DNA of 64,000 bases, from positions 1,349,501 to 1,413,500 of the forward strand of contig CALNXK010000095.1 of assembly GCA_942486035.1 (NCBI GenBank), in the 5' to 3' direction. A program made the translations under genes and the position numbers. Source of the stretch: Porites lobata (taxonomy: Eukaryota > Cnidaria > Anthozoa > Scleractinia > Poritidae). The notes beneath the pieces are model-generated. The model did no database searches, had not been told where the DNA came from, and saw only the letters and a program-made list of their open reading frames with translations. Below, in pieces: positions 11,824-23,330 of the stretch (position 1 is its first letter; every line of letters begins with the position of its first letter).

Positions 11824-12003
11824 AAAGTGGAACCTCGACATAACGAACCTTTATATAATGGAGTTTTCGGTATAACGAACGATTTTCTTGACTCCAGTCA
11901 TAGTAAGATTTATTAAAAAGAAACTCGATATAGCGAAACTTCGAGATAGCGAACACATTTTGCCAGCCCCTTGGCCCTTCGTTAAATCAAGGTTGTTCCA
12001 CTG
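11824..12003. mobile_element. Pogo/Tigger-like short MITE
   Basis: Termini read agtggaacctcgacataacgaa on the left and its approximate inverse (ttaaatcaaggttgttccact) on the right. Internal 'gatatagcgaa' words are typical of pogo/Tigger-derived MITEs. About 180 bp, no coding capacity. Confidence 0.6.
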
Positions 12004-12361
12004 TGGAGAGATTAAGTATCTCGTTTACGGCAAAAGTAAGATTCAAGATGAGATATTTTCGAAATGCATGAGTAATAAGGAGATAAAACTGCTCAAAACT
12101 ATTCTTATGTATAGAATTGGCGTATATCTACCGATTTTTTTCGTAGTAGTTATAATGAACTGTAAACGACAAGTAAATGGAAAACTTGGGTCACGTATTA
12201 CAAATTCACTTTTACCATTTGCCGTAAACGTGATATTAGCGTTATTCAAGTCTGCCATATTGGTGCCCCGAAGTGTTTTGGCCATTTTGCAGTTCTGAGT
12301 CGAATCATATCATGGAACAGTTTGGGAGACAATTTTTGTCCCATTTTCCTACACAATCTCG
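12004..12361. other. Spacer between MITEs
   Basis: The 136-codon plus frame crossing from the MITE (11888-12298) begins in transposon sequence and shows no splice sites. I do not regard it as a gene. Short inverted words (cgtttacggcaaa / tttgccgtaaacg at about 12024 and 12222) suggest that this is repeat-derived too. Confidence 0.4.
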
Positions 12362-12982
12362 TACAGTGTAACCTCTGGGACACCTGCATTCAAGCCGGGA
12401 CACCACCATTCAGGGGACACAAGATTTGGTCCCGGCAAAATCTTCATATAATCTTTGTATTTGTTACCTCTTTTGAACGGACACCTCTATTCAGGGGAAA
12501 GGGGCATTTTTTCTGGGCCCCGAAACCTCAGGGTTTAACCTCCATTCATGGATCACCTTAGCAATCAAAAGTGCGTCAAAAGTACGTAAAAGTGATTAAC
12601 CGCAAAAATCGTCGATATAAGTTTAAAGGTTCGCTTGTCACAATGGTGACAGCTTTCAAAACATGAATTAACTCACTTAAATCAATGCACTGCATTTGTG
12701 GGAATTCAACACACAACATAGCAGAGATTCGCAGAGATAAGTTAATCATGATTTTTTTATATATATTTTCTAGCTGCCTGAAATGATGACTGCATCAGAT
12801 TCCGTAGCCTGTGAGAGCAGGTGCCTTTATCGGCTCTAAAGATAATATTTTATTTGTTGGTTAATTATTAACAAATCTCAGCCCAACCTCCATTTAATAA
12901 AGAGACACCTCTCTGAATCAGAGGACATGTGCCGTGGTCTCAAGTTAAGGGTGTCCCCTGAGTACAGGTTCCACTTAGAGTA
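12362..12982. mobile_element. Tc1/mariner-superfamily-like relic with decayed TIRs
   Basis: The left end (cagtgtaacctctgggacacc, with tcaggggacac words) and the right end (reverse strand: agtggaacctgtactcaggggacac) are related inverted termini. They are of the 'cagtggaacctct...gggacacc' type common in animal genomes. The interior of about 600 bp has no intact transposase frame. Confidence 0.55.
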
Positions 12983-14019
12983 ATAGCCAATAACTGAGAC
13001 GCAAGTCCAATAGTGCAATTCGACAATACACCGACCCAGCCTCTAGCGCAGCAAATTACTCCATATTTAATCTGTTTTTGTTTCCTTTTAAGAAACCCTT
13101 GTTAGTAAAATTTGTCTTATGTGCAACAAACCGCTTCATTACTGAGTGGTTTAGGGAATGTGCTACGGCAGTTTAATCCACTTTGTTTAGTTTGACAATT
13201 TCTTGCCCTGAAACTTGACGTGGCAAAGAACAAAATTACGGCTTCGTTACAAAAACATTCTTTGAGCGTTGACTTGAGGAGTCATTATGATGCCGCTCCT
13301 AATGTATAAATAGGTAGAGAATTCCAGTGTACAGAAGCAGCAACTACGCAAAGATTGAAGATTTGGAGATGAGCTTCAGGTCAAGACGTTGAATTTCTTT
13401 CGGGGCTCTTTCTCCAACGAAATTTATATGAGTTCAATTCTAAGTATGCATCTACAACCCCGAAGTAATACCCGCGAAAGTAAAAGATAAAAATATGGAA
13501 GTAGAGGACACAAAAATAGATTGTACTTACAGCGATCACTTGCTTGAAACGCTTACCTCTCATATGAGATGAATTACAATTCAGGAAAGAACTCCAGAAC
13601 AGAAAACCAACTCACTAGCATAGCTATCCATTGCAAAATCTTTAAAGACGGCTTGCAACCTGTAGAAGCACTTGGCGGATATGAAAACAAAAGTTGAAAG
13701 GAAACCAACAAAAGCACACATGTATCTGAAGCTTGGCTCGAAAGTAGAATCATTGACTTGCAAATAAAGGACGGGTGGTTAGCAATGCGCCTGATACCGG
13801 AAGCTTGATCTGTGTCTATGATATAATTTTTTAATAATCTTTTGCATGAGCATGTGGAATCAAATGGAACAAAAGAAAGCGAAAAAATGTGAGGAACATA
13901 CGTAATTAACCGTGACAAAAACAATGCATCAAAGCCGCCCATTAATCATCTGTATAAAGTATTCTATGTTATGTTACTACATGTGTAAAGTATTAATTTA
14001 GTACCTATATTCTTAAATA
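12983..14019. other. Intergenic with one TATA-like site
   Basis: A tgtataaatagg box at about 13301-13312 is followed by a short ATG frame of only seven codons near 13368. No gene could be attached to it. The minus frames at 13574-13942 are hydrophobic without splice support and were not accepted. Confidence 0.3.
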
Positions 14020-14840
14020 CTTTGAAACAAATGCCCATCGCTTTTTTATTCGGGATGACCTTCGATACAGGTTTGAGTGGAACCCAAGAAGTGAATGGTT
14101 GTGAGATGAAGCATAAAGAGTTCCACAAAGTCAAAGATCACCAAACTTTCTTAAAAGTTATTCGATTCAGAAAGCTTTCGTTCAGTTCTTTATACTATAT
14201 TGGAAAATCTCAAAAAGCAATATTCTAACTTTGAAAATTCCGTTCGGTTCAACGTTGCCGCGGAAGCCTAAAACTGCCGGGAAAAACAGGACGGCAGACA
14301 TTTATTTTTCAACAACTCTTTCCGGGATATTTTCTGTAAATATCGCGACCAATGCGCAGCCTTCTACAATTGAACAACTGACGTCATGAGATCGAGCTCT
14401 TTTTGACTAGGAATGAGTCAGCAGCAGCCAATCACTGCTTGTGTTACTTCCAGCAGCTCAAGTTACGTCCTATAAAACATTCATCTTATGGCGGTTTTCA
14501 AGGATTGTGTTAGTTCTCTGTCTTAATTCTTGGACAAATATCGTTATTGCTTCGCCAACAGGCCAGTAAAACTATCTTATAAACGTGAACATTTATGGTG
14601 TTGCAGAACATTAAAATTTCCTTTTTCAATACATCCAGTGTTTTGTAAAGTTTCTCGAAGCTGTAAGCATTTTATGCCCATTATTTCGGTCGTAATGTCG
14701 TGATTTTTCAAAAGGAAAATGGTTCCAGTTTGTGACATGAATAGCTGCCGTGATTTTTGCTTATCTGCCGGAAATAACTATGTGAAATAATTAAGTAACT
14801 CGTTATATTCATTTAAGTTGAGTCGAGACCCGAACGCTTT
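14020..14840 (+). repeat. Segment D, upstream copy
   Basis: This segment matches 41935-42745 collinearly, for example caatgcgcagccttctac, tctcgaagc(t/g)gtaagcat, gtgatttttcaaaaggaaaatgg and gtcgagacccgaacgctt. The downstream copy directly precedes the mucin-like gene, so this copy may be a duplicated promoter/5' region without its gene. A TATA-like cctataaaac occurs at about 14470 only in this copy. Confidence 0.7.
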
Positions 14841-14926
14841 GAGCTCATGACCCACCCATAGCCTATGAAATCAATGATGCGTGGAGCGTGAAAAGTAGAC
14901 CACACAGCCGGGTAAACTTCCCCCAC

Positions 14927-15192
14927 TCTTCTCGAACAATAGTGTTGGTTCTTGTACGTTCCCTTCGATTTCAGTAATCAAAGAAGGATGAGAGAGACAG
15001 GGCCAAAAGCTTTACGCCCCCCGCCCGCCAATGACGCGATCATCTTAACTGACACAAGATCTCAAATCACAGCCAGCATCATATCACCAGTTTTTTAACG
15101 ACCTTGGTTGTTAATTAGTTCGGCCGGGGTTTGAACCCACAATCTAACGCTCGGCAGACCGGTACTCTCCCAACTGAGCTAACCGGGCGGCG
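14927..15192 (-). mobile_element. tRNA-derived SINE, copy in block A
   Basis: On minus, the head reads like a tRNA with a box A (TTAGCTCAGTTGGGAGAG) and a box B (GGGTTCAAACC). The body runs through gttaattagt...aaactggtgatatgatgctgg and ends near gaacaatagtgttggttc. The acceptor stem does not pair well, so it is a SINE and not a functional tRNA gene. A second copy lies at 24737-24996. Both sit exactly at the left edge of the duplicated blocks A and B. Confidence 0.8.
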
Positions 15193-17040
15193 GTTTGAGG
15201 TTTGAGACAAATCCTTGTACTGCCTGTTAGGAATGCAGTGAATGGGTGCTCAGCCTCCGCAATTAGAAGGTCTGTGGCATATTTGCGGGCACTGAATCAG
15301 GTCACAAGAAGGATATACATTTTCTTGATTCACAAGGAAATGTTTCATAAACTGAACTTAACCGGCGATGGAAATCGGTTTGTTTTAGCATAAAATGATA
15401 GAGAAAATCGCTTTGGAAAACTACTATCACTATGTAAAATATGGACCAAGAGTCACATTTAGGCTACGTTCACACAGCACATGACACATTTTCGACCGAT
15501 TGAAAATTCGTGCATTTAGGTGTTCACATGGAACCACGCTAACGGTACGAAAATTTCGGTATTATCTTCACATTATACCGGATAGTTTCTCGTGCGACAC
15601 AATAAGCTGTCCTGTATCGATATCGGATATAAGACTCTTCACTTTAGAGATCGGCGCCGCCTAGCTTCGCTCCGTTAAAGAAATCGCGCAGAAATCAGTG
15701 CCTTTATGTGGATTCCACTCTTTGTCAGTGAAACTTGAATTCTGTGGTCAATTTAATAAAACTTTACAAGTGTATTTTACAAGAAAAGCTATATTTTTAG
15801 GGTCCGAAAACAATAGCTACACTTGTAAAAGTTTAATTAAATTAACCCTTGGATTCCATTCGCTAGGGGGATTCCGGATTCCTTAAGCTGTGTTCCCTAT
15901 TCCAAAGCCCAGGATTTCAGATTCCACAGGCAAAATTTTCCCAGATTTAAGATTTCACAAACAAAAGGGCGATTTGTGTGAACAGAAGCCTTATCCAGTA
16001 TGGTTTTGCAGAAGCTATCCGGTATAGAGTGTTTTCACTCACGTGGCAAGCATATATGCAAATTTATTGTAACAAAAGAAAGCGTTTGCATAAGAAAAGA
16101 GTTCAACTCCCAGGGGACTGGTTTGGGACACCAATATGGCCGCCGTTTCATTGTTTTGGGACACCAATATGGCCGCTGTGACGTCATGTGAATGAACCTT
16201 AGACGCCTAGCCGTTCAGAAATTTGAACGCCAAAATCGAGGTCCAATTTTTGACAGGTACGGTCGAGAATTTGACTGTCAAGGTGTGAACACCATAACTG
16301 TCTAACTTTGCGTTCGAAAAAAGTATGATTGCATGGATGTGTGGTAACTCCTCTAGCGCTTTGCGCATAGGCAAATGGTAATACCACTGAAAAAAGTTAC
16401 CGAGTTACGCAAGCGGTTGTTTCAAATCGAAGCTGAGTGCGAAGCTACTGATATGAAAACGATTCTTGTACTTTATTCGTATGCAAGTAAAACTCTAGCC
16501 TGGGACCATGCCCCGCAGTGGGGGAAAAAGCGAAAAAGAAAAAAAAAACTCGGCGAGCGATAGCCTGGGGAGGCGAAATGCCACACAAAATTCTTCTGCC
16601 TCATTAAAGAGATGCTTTTTATTCGCAAGCTTAAGCCATCACTGATTGTACAAACTGACTCTGTTCGTGCAAAACTGTTTTTGTAAGGAATTTCCTTTTG
16701 TTTACCATCAAACCTCTTTACATTCATACGTTAAATTGTTACTTAGATACAGTCTTGATAATGGCATTGCGATGACGTCGAAACGTCGAGTTTTTACGCT
16801 TTTATTTACTGGTTTCAAATTTCACTTTGATGTCTAGGTTTAACTAGTGGCTTATACCTGAAAACTAGTCTCTTAACTAAGAGTACTGAGCACTCTAAAT
16901 ATAGTCTTGTCTATCTTATTGGTTTACAGACAAAACATGCTACAAGCTGAGACGCTTTGAACGCTTTTTTTTAGTTTTCTTCTGCTTTGTACAGAAAGCT
17001 AGGGTGTATTAGCAAATTACAATGATTGCACAGAAAAGAA
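15193..17040. other. Non-coding left part of duplicated block A
   Basis: Positions 15193-15600 match 25000-25410, and 16200-16990 match 26750-27550. The central part (15640-16190) has no counterpart in block B, where a hairpin and a GRDP-like fragment sit instead. A decayed 'tatccggtat...gtgtgaac' repeat spans about 15460-16030. The sequence atgacgtcgaaacgtcgag at 16771 recurs at 27317. No exon was recognised, although part of this must be 3' flank of the DNRLRE gene. Confidence 0.5.
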
Positions 17041-17901
17041 TTACACCAAAGCTGAAACTATACCATGAACGGACCAGCCATCCCCAATAAGGAGTACCAT
17101 CGCCATCACTATTACCATCACCATTTTTGTGTACTCAGCAGGGTTGTTGGCTGCGTTATGACGACAGTACGAGGAGACATTTAATCCTGTTTGTTGAGTA
17201 TATAGCCCGACATCATCACTGCAGTGCACTATAACAAACGCATGCTTTGAAGAATCAGAATTGCCGTTGCTGGCGAAGCGATTACTCCTGCCAAGAACCA
17301 ACTCGTTCGTTGCGCGTATCAGCAAACCGTTATTAGGTACTCCCCTACTCCAGTCTGTCACTGCATCCGTGACGTCAAATTCTACGAATCCTGAGGGTCG
17401 GTAGGGAAACATAGTGACAGTTCCTTGCTGGGGAGTTGCCTCAGCGTCGGTGCCGTCGAGGGCTAACCATGGGGAAGACCACGGGATGCCACGTAGGCGC
17501 ATGGTACTGGTTGCTTGAGATTCGTCCCATGGTTTTTTAACCAGGTGCACTTGCAAATAACGCGGAATGAAAGGGACCCTTTTTGCTGACATGAAACTTG
17601 GTTTGTGGGAATATATATAGTACAGGTACATTTTGGCTGAAGCTACATTTTTGGACGGACATGAACTGGGAAGATCTTCAAACTGGACCAGCGAGCGCTT
17701 GTTAGGATACTCCGGGATTTTGGACACTATGAGATATTCGTAATTGTTGTAGTTTCGGTTTCCACTCTCTAGCCAGACATCTTGAGTTACGCTTAGCTTG
17801 TACACTGTACCGACGCCTGTGTCAAATGTCTTCACACCACGCACAGGGGGAGCTGCTAACACCACCATCAACAAAGCTATTACACTTACTGATTGTTCCA
17901 T
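17041..17901 (-). CDS. DNRLRE-domain secreted protein, copy A (short form)
   Basis: The 286-residue single coding exon begins with a signal peptide (MEQSVSVIALLMVVLAAPPV). Residues of about 35-230 form a DNRLRE-type beta domain: VTQDVWLESGNRNYNNYEYL, the KRSLVQFEDLP strand, and the family's closing motif FVEFDVTDAVTDW...GLLIRA. The C-terminus has a hydrophobic stretch (MVMVIVMAMVLLIG) after a small polar linker, consistent with a GPI-anchor signal. The product is therefore expected on the cell surface or in secreted matrix/mucus. A pyrimidine tract and ag directly before the ATG suggest that the start codon lies in exon 2, after a 5' UTR exon. Compared with copy B, the whole repeat stalk and intron are missing, with an in-frame junction near VGLYTQQTGLNVSS. 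Ligand and process are unknown. Confidence 0.88.
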   Translation of the reverse strand: MEQSVSVIALLMVVLAAPPVRGVKTFDTGVGTVYKLSVTQDVWLESGNRNYNNYEYLIVSKIPEYPNKRSLVQFEDLPSSCPSKNVASAKMYLYYIYSHKPSFMSAKRVPFIPRYLQVHLVKKPWDESQATSTMRLRGIPWSSPWLALDGTDAEATPQQGTVTMFPYRPSGFVEFDVTDAVTDWSRGVPNNGLLIRATNELVLGRSNRFASNGNSDSSKHAFVIVHCSDDVGLYTQQTGLNVSSYCRHNAANNPAEYTKMVMVIVMAMVLLIGDGWSVHGIVSALV

Positions 17902-18021
17902 GGTCTAAAAAAAAAACATGCAATTTAATGCCTTTTTTACCTTACTTCACTCGGGGGGCATCCTTAAAGTGATTAGAAAGTGGAAAGATATGTGAGTGAT
18001 ATTTATTGCTAATGTGGAAAA

Positions 18022-18023
<2 letters not shown>

Positions 18024-18052
<29 letters not shown>

Positions 18053-20000
18053 AGTCTTTATTCATCAAAAGATAAAAATACATATCTTTTGTTACAGGTA
18101 AGTGTAAGAAATTTTAAAAAGTTTAAAAAGTAAGAATTAAAAAAAATCTAGTATATTACGTAGCTAATTCATATTTAAAAACTAAACGATTAATTAAAGA
18201 GTTTTTAAAACGCATAGTGTTAATCTTAGATTTAAAACAAGTTTCTTTCCTAAGATTGTAACTGGACGGTTTAACACGAGGCATAATAGATAAGAGTAGA
18301 TGTCCTTTAGCATTAGAAACTTTTCTGAAAAATTTAAGGGTCTTGCCTCTCTAAGAAATCATAAACATCTTCAAGCTTAGACGTATATTTCCTTTTAAAA
18401 CAGCGGTCTTAGAAACATTGTACAGGTGTAAGATCGGACTCGGACGCTGTGTAGACAGATATGCGTAATTAATATTGGGTAGAACTATTGTATTAAAGAG
18501 AAGGTTTATCATTTTGATTGATTGCAGCCCCCTTTGCGCAGCGTTCTAAGGATTTGTAGGGATTGGTTAGCTTTAATAAGTTTGTTCTTCACGTGCAGTG
18601 AAAATTTGCTGTCACATTGGAAGGTGACACCCAAAACCTCAACTTCTTTACAGCTTAGTATCATCCCAATAGGTGAATAGAGATCGCGTTTGCCTCTCTT
18701 TTTGATCGTCAACTCTTTACATTTGCTTGGGTTGCAAGACATTCCATTTTTGTTCGTCCAATCTAAAAACCGTGACACTAACTGATCGGAGTAGTCTACC
18801 TCCTTCCATACAGGAGCAATAATTGTCGAATCATCAGCGTACTTAAATAGCGCGTCATGATTACCTAAAGTAATGTTAAGATCATTGAGAAAGATGTTAG
18901 AAAGGTAAGGACCGCTAACGCTACCTTGAGTTGTCCCTTTGTTAACCGGTTTCCAGTCACATTCAAAGTTGTTGCAACAAGCCCTTTGTTTTCTATCCTT
19001 TAAAAAGTTCAAGTACCAGTTGGCAATATATGGATTCAGTGGGAGCTTTTTAGCAAGAATCATGTTTCACAGAGTCAAAAGCTTTGCTGAAGTCCATAGC
19101 AACAAGGCGAACTGCTTTACAATCCGGGTCAGTATCCAAGTAGCCGTTGATCCTATGTTGAATGGACAAGAGAGCATCGGTACAGTTTCCACCTTTTCTG
19201 TAGGCAAACTGTGAGGTGCTGAGGTGGCTTTCAATTGTCTCATGGGCATAGCAGTGGTAGACGATTTTCTCAAAAGCCCTCGCTATAAAAGGAGTTATAT
19301 TAATGCCGCGATAATCACCATGTGCTTTAGGAACATCCATTTTGGGGAGGAGGGCGATAATCGCGCGCTTCCACGATGATGGCAAACACTGAGTAGAGAT
19401 TGAGAGATTCCAGATTTTGGTGATAAGAGGCGTGAAAATCTCTGCATGCTCTTTCCAAACCCCTTAATGAATCCGGTCGCGTCCAGTCGCAGTTCTTTTG
19501 AGAGCGCTACGTAAACATGTTCCAGACCTGCCGTACGGAAACTACCGTGATCTCCATCTCACTGCTGATTGTGACAGGAGTTGGTTCTATGTACATATCA
19601 TCTGAGCAGAGCCTAGCGAAGTAATCATTCAGGTCCATCAAACAGCTGTTATCCAGGTTTACTTTGCAGGATGCACGACGTAGCTGCGACAATTCATGAA
19701 CTCCTTTCCACCATGCCCGACTACCTGGGAGGCAGCCATAAACTTTCTCCTACTTCTCCGAGATGATGTCAGCTATTCTTTTGTTAACAAGGCACAGTCT
19801 GTCTTTGCTCAGACAAGAAACTCTGGAGTTCGTCAGTCTGATCATCATTGACTCAAGGAGTGGTGTCATCCACGGCGGATCGCGTGACGACATAGATACA
19901 GTTTTGACCGGCATACGCAACCTTTCTGTCATATCTTTTGAATAGTCAGCAATTATTGAATTAGGCTGAGTATCATCGAGGAGAATTTCCGTTATCAACC
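18024..20000 (-). pseudogene. Dead LINE (CR1/jockey-like reverse transcriptase)
   Basis: Minus-strand pieces encode a non-LTR reverse transcriptase: DYRGINITPFIARAFEKIVY, VAMDFSKAFDSVKHD (palm motif A), KGTTQGSVSGPYLSNIF, and the YADD active-site box in DALFKYADDSTIIAP. Upstream frames (19507-19692 and 19750-19998) carry the linker typical of these elements (SSRDPPWMTPLLESM). A frameshift at about 19063 breaks the palm domain, and further breaks separate the upstream pieces. The 3' end is an (ATT)n tail at 18024-18055, as seen in several LINE clades. No endonuclease was found, so it is 5'-truncated or decayed. Block B keeps only a remnant at 31905-32000. Confidence 0.85.
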
Positions 20001-20800
20001 GAGCGAAGGCAGAGGTGGATAACTGCCTCCGAGATCAGCATAGTTCTTCAGACTGGTGCGAGTGCTTGAACTGATGCCTTGGGACGTGTATTGAAGAGCT
20101 CTTCGATTTAAGGTTATTATAGCTTCTTTTAACTGTTAATTTTAACTAGATTACCAATTGTTATTTTGCGGGCCAGTGGACTGTAAAATCTTTTTCACTA
20201 AAAAGTTGAAGTTCAAATCTCTTGATAATACAAGCTTACCTCCTCGTAGACTTTCTTCAACACTTTAGCCTATTTCTCTGAACGGTTTCAGGATATAAAT
20301 AGACATTTATTTTCCTGCAGATAACCCTAAAAAAGCACAGAACGTCTATCGAACAATATTTTGGGTAATCTTGCATTTTTTCGCTCAGCTTAAGTCGAAA
20401 TTCAGCTATTTCGGCTTTGGATGGCCGTGAACACCATTTTTTTTAGTCCACTCGTTAAGAAACAGAAAGGCGGCATCGCTTGGAAGCGAGATTGATCGAC
20501 AGTCTATTACTCAAGCAACCTCGTTTCCAGGCAAATATACCATGGATCAACCTCGTTTCCAGGCAAATGCATCGTCGAATCGATGGTATATTGCACCCAT
20601 CTTCCAAATTTGGTCTTGCTTATGAAAAAAATAAGCTTATGAAGAATTAACCGGGGATTTAATTTGAGCCAATCAGAGACGGCGAAATATTTTAAATAAA
20701 TAATAATGATATTTATAATATGGCTGTCTCCATGCATGAGCAGGCAAGATGAAATGGGTCCTGTGTTCTGATTGGCTACCTAAGAGAAGAAGTTGAGGCT
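20001..20800. other. Right flank of block A
   Basis: This part is collinear with 31990-32740, sharing cctcgtagactttcttcaacacttt, tttcaggatataaat and tcgtcgaatcgatggtatattgca. The word cctcgtttccaggcaaat is present in two adjacent copies at 20518 and 20552, and likewise in block B. It is non-coding as far as can be seen. Confidence 0.5.
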
Positions 20801-23330
20801 TAAATGCCTGCTTTCGATTGCTCACCTTGTTCTCAAAAGTCATAATTTATTTGCGCATATAATGAATCCTTTATAGATATTGGCTTTCTCTTTCTTTTGT
20901 GCCACTTCCTCTCCATCCACTAAAAACGCAGAAAAAACATGGCCAATATGTAGCCAGATATTGACCTCACACTTGTTCAATAACGCGTGTGCTTTAGCGC
21001 ATGTTGATTGTTCAGTATTCAGAGGTTTATGCGGTCAGTTTGATATTATTTCCTAAAAATGTCTTAAGTTCTTTCTCGTTTTTTGTTACCCGAGGCCCCA
21101 CATACAGAGCGACAGAGTAGGAGTGTAAAATAAAAGACACCATTGTTATCCTTAAAATGTAGCTAGTACACTACAGTACAAAGGTTCATTGTTATTCTTC
21201 CTTCTTACACCTTAAAACCCGATGAACACATTATTTGAATAACCGCAATGTTTTGCGCTCATGCAGATCCATTTAAGCAGAATCAAAGGCCTGTATGTCG
21301 CTGCTATCTCATCTTTGAACCAGTCCATGAAAAATTCTAAAACCTCAGCATTTAATCAAATCTAATTCGAAGCTGAGTTTGAGGACAAGAATATTCGTGT
21401 CTAAATCGTTAACACTAAGGCCGGCAGCCACCACATTTCCACAGTATGCCACATGCAGTATTTCCACATGAAATTACTTAGTACGCAGAGCGGAAACACG
21501 GTTTACCAGAAGATTTTTAAATCGATCTCTCTGGTTTTAAGAGAGAATTTCTAGGTTTAGTTGGCGCGTCTGGCTGGTTTAAGATTAGGCTGGCTTAAGT
21601 TTAGGCTGGTTTAAGATTAGGCATAACGGATCATAACGGATTCAAATGTAAAAATTAAATAAATAGTTAATATTATCCCCTTTACAAAATGAGTACCGAG
21701 AACAACTTTGAGGCTTATTATACAACCACATTAACTGAATGAATTATCATCTTACGCGTTTCTTTTAGGCGTCAAATGCCAAAGAAATTTGTCCTAAAAA
21801 GATGAAAGAAACATAAATAGTCTTGTAAATATATTAAATTAAAAACAATAGATATAGTATTTGACTCTTTCCCTTAAAAAAAGTTCCTCCCCACAATATG
21901 AATACAAACATCTAGCAGACAAATTGGTGGGACTGTTTTAAGAAAAAAAAAACCCTTTAAACCCCATGCTTGAAATGCTATAAAGAACCGAGAAACTAAT
22001 AGCAGAGTAGAGACTAAATATGATGCTAAGTTCACGCTATACCGAATAGTTTTTAGTGCCGACAGGAAAGCTATCCGGTATGAAAAGTATGAACACTGAA
22101 CTATCCTATGTGACGCTCCACTTTAGAGATCGGCGTAGCGCAGCTTTTCTTCGGTACAGAAAAAACGCGTCGCAATCACCTTTTTTTGTGTCGTGTGAAC
22201 GGAAGCCCTATCTGGTATAGATTTTCGTGCAGGCGCAAAATCTATCTAGTATAGTGTGAACAGAGACTGACTAAACCCTGGAACTGCGGAATGTGCACGA
22301 GCTCCGGGATATCAAGATCTAGAGCTACCGTGGCTGGCACACTTCCTTTAAAAGAAGATCAAATATCTACTGGGGGCGACGTGATCGTCTGTTTAAAGAG
22401 CAAGGGTGTTTTGTTTTAATTTAAAAACACTTTCAGGCGTCTGAAAAGTAAGGTTTTACACCAGTTTTTTTCCCGCTTTGATGTGGTAATACCTAATTCC
22501 CGCAATTATGTATTCGATCTAGATTCCTTCACTGTGTACTAAACCTTCTGCAAAGTCTACTAGTGCCTCAAAACGATGTTGAACGATGTTGACTTGAAGT
22601 CTTGTTCCTTACTTAAATAGCTCTAGTAGGTGGAAAAACAAACTCTCTAGACGTTTGATTGAAGTCAAGTACCAATGGACGCTTCTTTTAGTAAGGTTCA
22701 GGAATTTGCAGCCATAGTCAGTTACACTTACTTATTACCATCACACGCCCATACAAGTTATTGCACACTTTCTAGGTTGCACAAGTCTAAATATTGAAAC
22801 TCAATGGCTTCGCTACTTACCAGAAGAAAAAATAGGTAGCAAGTCTTCGATCTTGTTAAAAAAATGCGATCAGTCCGTTCTACGACTTATCCTGAATGTA
22901 GATACATTGACGTCACATCGATTTTCTGCATAAGCGGTGTCGAGATTCATTTTTGGCAGCATTTCAATGTGCGGTTGTGAAGACAATGGTACTTCGAAAA
23001 ATGTGGGTTTTGGGAAATATTGGGTTCCATCTCGGAAGCGTTTTTGATGGGTCTCGAAGTCTCATTTTTTTGAGATTTTCACTTCTCGGAGTCTTGAATG
23101 TTTTTGCTGATGGTTCTTGGAGTCTCCGATTTGTCATTTTACATTTCCGTTTGGTCTTCAGGAGTCGAATTTTTCAGAGTTCACGGATACAGCTTATCGA
23201 ACTGAACTTGTAGATTAAGACAGTAAAACAAGACAAAGCGGCATATTGGTGGGCTTCCGCCACTTCCATTGGCGTTTTCAATGAAAAATGAGTCGTGTGT
23301 TCTGATTAGCTAACTAAGCAAAGAAGTGGA
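20801..23330 (+). repeat. Segmental unit U1 (about 2.5 kb, full length)
   Basis: U1 is the most complete example of the repeated unit. Landmarks in order: gctcaccttgttctcaaa (20820), ccaatatgtagccagatattg (20942), cgaggccccacatacagagcgac (21091), ccggcagccaccacatttcc (21420), tttcttttaggcgtcaaatg (21760), a gttcacgctataccg MITE-like segment (22030-22265), tgaaactcaatggcttcgctac (22795), and gtgggttttgggaaatattggg (23003). It is followed immediately by U2. No reading frame is conserved between copies, so the unit appears non-coding. Its function, if any, is unknown. Confidence 0.75.

Noticed and set aside
11888..12298. 136-codon plus frame
   Set aside because: It starts inside a pogo-like MITE and shows no recognisable protein or splice sites.
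13574..13942. 122-codon hydrophobic minus frame
   Set aside because: No signal-peptide logic, no splice sites, and an overlapping frame of similar length. Likely chance.
15108..15190. Possible tRNA gene on minus
   Set aside because: Box A and box B are present but the acceptor stem does not pair, and the same head recurs with a shared body at 24920, so it is a SINE.
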